Assembly (NCBI RefSeq): GCF_018130695.1
Contig: NZ_JAFCJX010000002.1
Span: forward strand, 124,001 to 188,000
Reading direction: 5' to 3'
Length of the DNA stretch: 64,000 nt
From: Bradyrhizobium jicamae
Lineage (GTDB): Bacteria; Pseudomonadota; Alphaproteobacteria; Rhizobiales; Xanthobacteraceae
The notes under the pieces were generated by a model, which was not told the origin of the DNA, did not search any database, and saw nothing but the letters and a program-made list of their open reading frames with translations. The position numbers were made by a program, and so were the translations under genes. This document shows, piece by piece, positions 62,905 through 64,000 of this stretch. Each line of letters opens with the position of its first letter. Within the stretch, counting starts at the first letter, position 1.

Positions 62905-63888
62905 ATGAACGCCACTGTGCTGCTGACCGATTATGCGTGGCCTGACGATTCCATCGAACGGGGAATCGTTGAAGGCGCAGGTATGCGCCTCATCAGCGGT
63001 CCGTCGACGCCTGCGTCTGCCGAAGCGATCGATGCACTTGCGTTGGAGCATCAGCCTGCCGCCATCATGACGTGCTGGGCGCCGGTATCGGCCAACGCCA
63101 TCGCGGCCTCTGCCGGGCTCAAGATCGTGGCGAGGCTCGGGGTTGGGCTCGACAATATCGCAGTCGACGCTGCGACCGGTCGCGGCATATGGGTTACCAA
63201 TGTGCCCGATTATTGTGTCGAGGAAGTCTCCGATCATGCCGTCGGCTTTGCGCTCGCCTGGACCCGCGGGATCGCCCTGTTCGATCGTGACGTGCGTGCC
63301 GGTCGCTGGGATCCCGCCGGCGCAAAGCTTCGCCGCTTGTCGGAACTGACCTGCGGCATCATTGGGTTTGGGCGCATCGGTCGCGCCACCGCGCGCAAGC
63401 TCGCCGCGTTCGGCTGTCGCATGCTCGCGTTCGATCCCCACCTGACTGCCGCGCCTTCCGATGTGCAGCCGGTCAGTCTGGAATCCCTGCTGGCGCAGAG
63501 CGACGTCGTCGTCGTGCACGCGCCACTGACCGATGCGACGCGTCATCTCATCGATCGCGAACGCATCGCCTTGATGCGTCCCGGAAGCCTTCTGATCAAT
63601 GTCAGTCGCGGCGGGGTGGTCGACACCGACGCGGTCATCGAAGCGCTCGAGGGCGGGACGATTTCGGGCGCCGCGCTCGACGTTCTCGAGACGGAGCCGA
63701 ACGTGCCGCCTCGGCTGCTTGCCCAGCCGGGTGCGATCATCACGCCGCACGTCGCGTTTTCGTCGGATGCCTCCTTGCGTGAACTTCGCACGAGGGCGGC
63801 CGAAGAGGTCGTCCGCGTCCTCAGCGGCCAGAAGCCGCAACAGCCGCGCAACGCCCCCGTTCCGCGCAATGGCGGGGTGCCGGCATGA
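62905..63888 (+). CDS. D-2-hydroxyacid dehydrogenase
   Basis: The 327-residue NAD(P)-dependent enzyme has the Rossmann loop CGIIGFGRIGRATARKLAAFG and the catalytic set Arg in INVSRGGVVDTDA, Glu in LDVLETEPNVPP and His in IITPHVAFSSDA. It reduces or oxidises 2-keto/2-hydroxy acids. It follows LacI by 58 bases and overlaps the next gene by ATGA. The role in the CoA-ester operon is unclear. Confidence 0.88.
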   Translation: MNATVLLTDYAWPDDSIERGIVEGAGMRLISGPSTPASAEAIDALALEHQPAAIMTCWAPVSANAIAASAGLKIVARLGVGLDNIAVDAATGRGIWVTNVPDYCVEEVSDHAVGFALAWTRGIALFDRDVRAGRWDPAGAKLRRLSELTCGIIGFGRIGRATARKLAAFGCRMLAFDPHLTAAPSDVQPVSLESLLAQSDVVVVHAPLTDATRHLIDRERIALMRPGSLLINVSRGGVVDTDAVIEALEGGTISGAALDVLETEPNVPPRLLAQPGAIITPHVAFSSDASLRELRTRAAEEVVRVLSGQKPQQPRNAPVPRNGGVPA

Positions 63889-64000
63889 GCAGCGCGAGCG
63901 GTCCCGTCGAAACCGTCTTTGGAGCCAGTCCCGATCCGAAGCTTGATGCCTTTCTGGTCTCGAAGGGGCTTGCCCGCGCCGACGAAACCGCGCGCTGGTC
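63885..64000 (+). CDS. Unidentified protein, truncated by the window end
   Basis: A start overlaps the hydroxyacid dehydrogenase stop (ATGA) and the frame stays open for 38 codons to the edge. The visible part, starting MSSASGPVETVFGAS with FLVSKGLARADETARW after it, shows no motif that I can assign. Coupling to the previous gene is the main support. Confidence 0.6.
   Translation, partial: MSSASGPVETVFGASPDPKLDAFLVSKGLARADETARW

Noticed and set aside
1..64000. CRISPR arrays, rRNA genes and insertion-sequence ends
   Set aside because: No regular short repeats with spacers, no rRNA-like stretches and no paired terminal inverted repeats with a transposase were seen.

Overview
The window looks like a chromosome segment of a high-GC alphaproteobacterium of the Bradyrhizobium/Nitrobacteraceae type. 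The evidence is the uniform G/C-rich codon use, several solute-binding-protein ABC systems, GntR-FCD, LacI and LysR regulators beside catabolic operons, and a tRNA-Pro(GGG)-derived attachment site. The genus is an inference from gene content, not a computed assignment.

Left part (1-7.0 kb): a tannase/feruloyl-esterase-family gene runs off the left edge. Next to it, on the same strand, is a MalEFGK-type sugar ABC operon ending in an SMP-30/gluconolactonase gene. A dead tyrosine recombinase follows (7.4-8.3 kb), with two frameshifts and a stop just before the catalytic tyrosine.

Mobile/accessory island (8.6-16.2 kb): a tight three-gene operon encodes a GIY-YIG/DUF4357 protein, a soluble AAA+/M41 (FtsH-like) protease and a DEDDh exonuclease. 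It diverges from an XRE regulator across a cluster of TGTCAC/GTGACA palindromes. Next to it are an intact tyrosine recombinase, a small ORF, a P-loop (ParA-like) ATPase and an accessory protein. The block ends at a 3' tRNA-Pro(GGG) fragment that looks like an attachment-site duplication. This island is the best candidate for an undescribed, possibly defensive, system.

Sugar and sugar-acid block (16.8-35.8 kb): a LacI regulator diverges from a second sugar ABC operon that also carries a cytochrome b561-like membrane protein, a gluconolactonase and a beta-propeller protein. A GntR-FCD regulator then diverges from an RbsA/RbsC/binding-protein ABC system. This is followed by PdxA2-like and beta-hydroxyacid dehydrogenases and a set closely matching the oxidative L-arabinose route: arabonate dehydratase, 2-keto-3-deoxy-acid dehydratase and 2-oxoglutarate-semialdehyde dehydrogenase. 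A shared palindromic motif (ACTGTATACAGT-like) upstream of three of these units suggests one regulon.

Aromatic/organic-acid block (36.4-50.2 kb): two anion-symporter-type MFS carriers, a LysR regulator, a TctC-type binding protein and a DUF336 protein come first. A complete lower meta-cleavage pathway follows (hydratase, oxalocrotonate-type decarboxylase, acylating acetaldehyde dehydrogenase, hydroxy-oxovalerate aldolase), then two exported alpha/beta hydrolases, a GntR-FCD regulator and a Tat-type amidohydrolase.

Right part (51.0-64.0 kb): an RND permease-adaptor pair, a convergent drug-efflux MFS, a LysR regulator, and a LacI-controlled operon with an FMN reductase, glutaryl-CoA-type dehydrogenase, class III CoA-transferase, the LacI gene itself, a D-2-hydroxyacid dehydrogenase and a truncated final gene. 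Near-consensus promoter hexamers overlap a LacI-type operator ahead of this operon.
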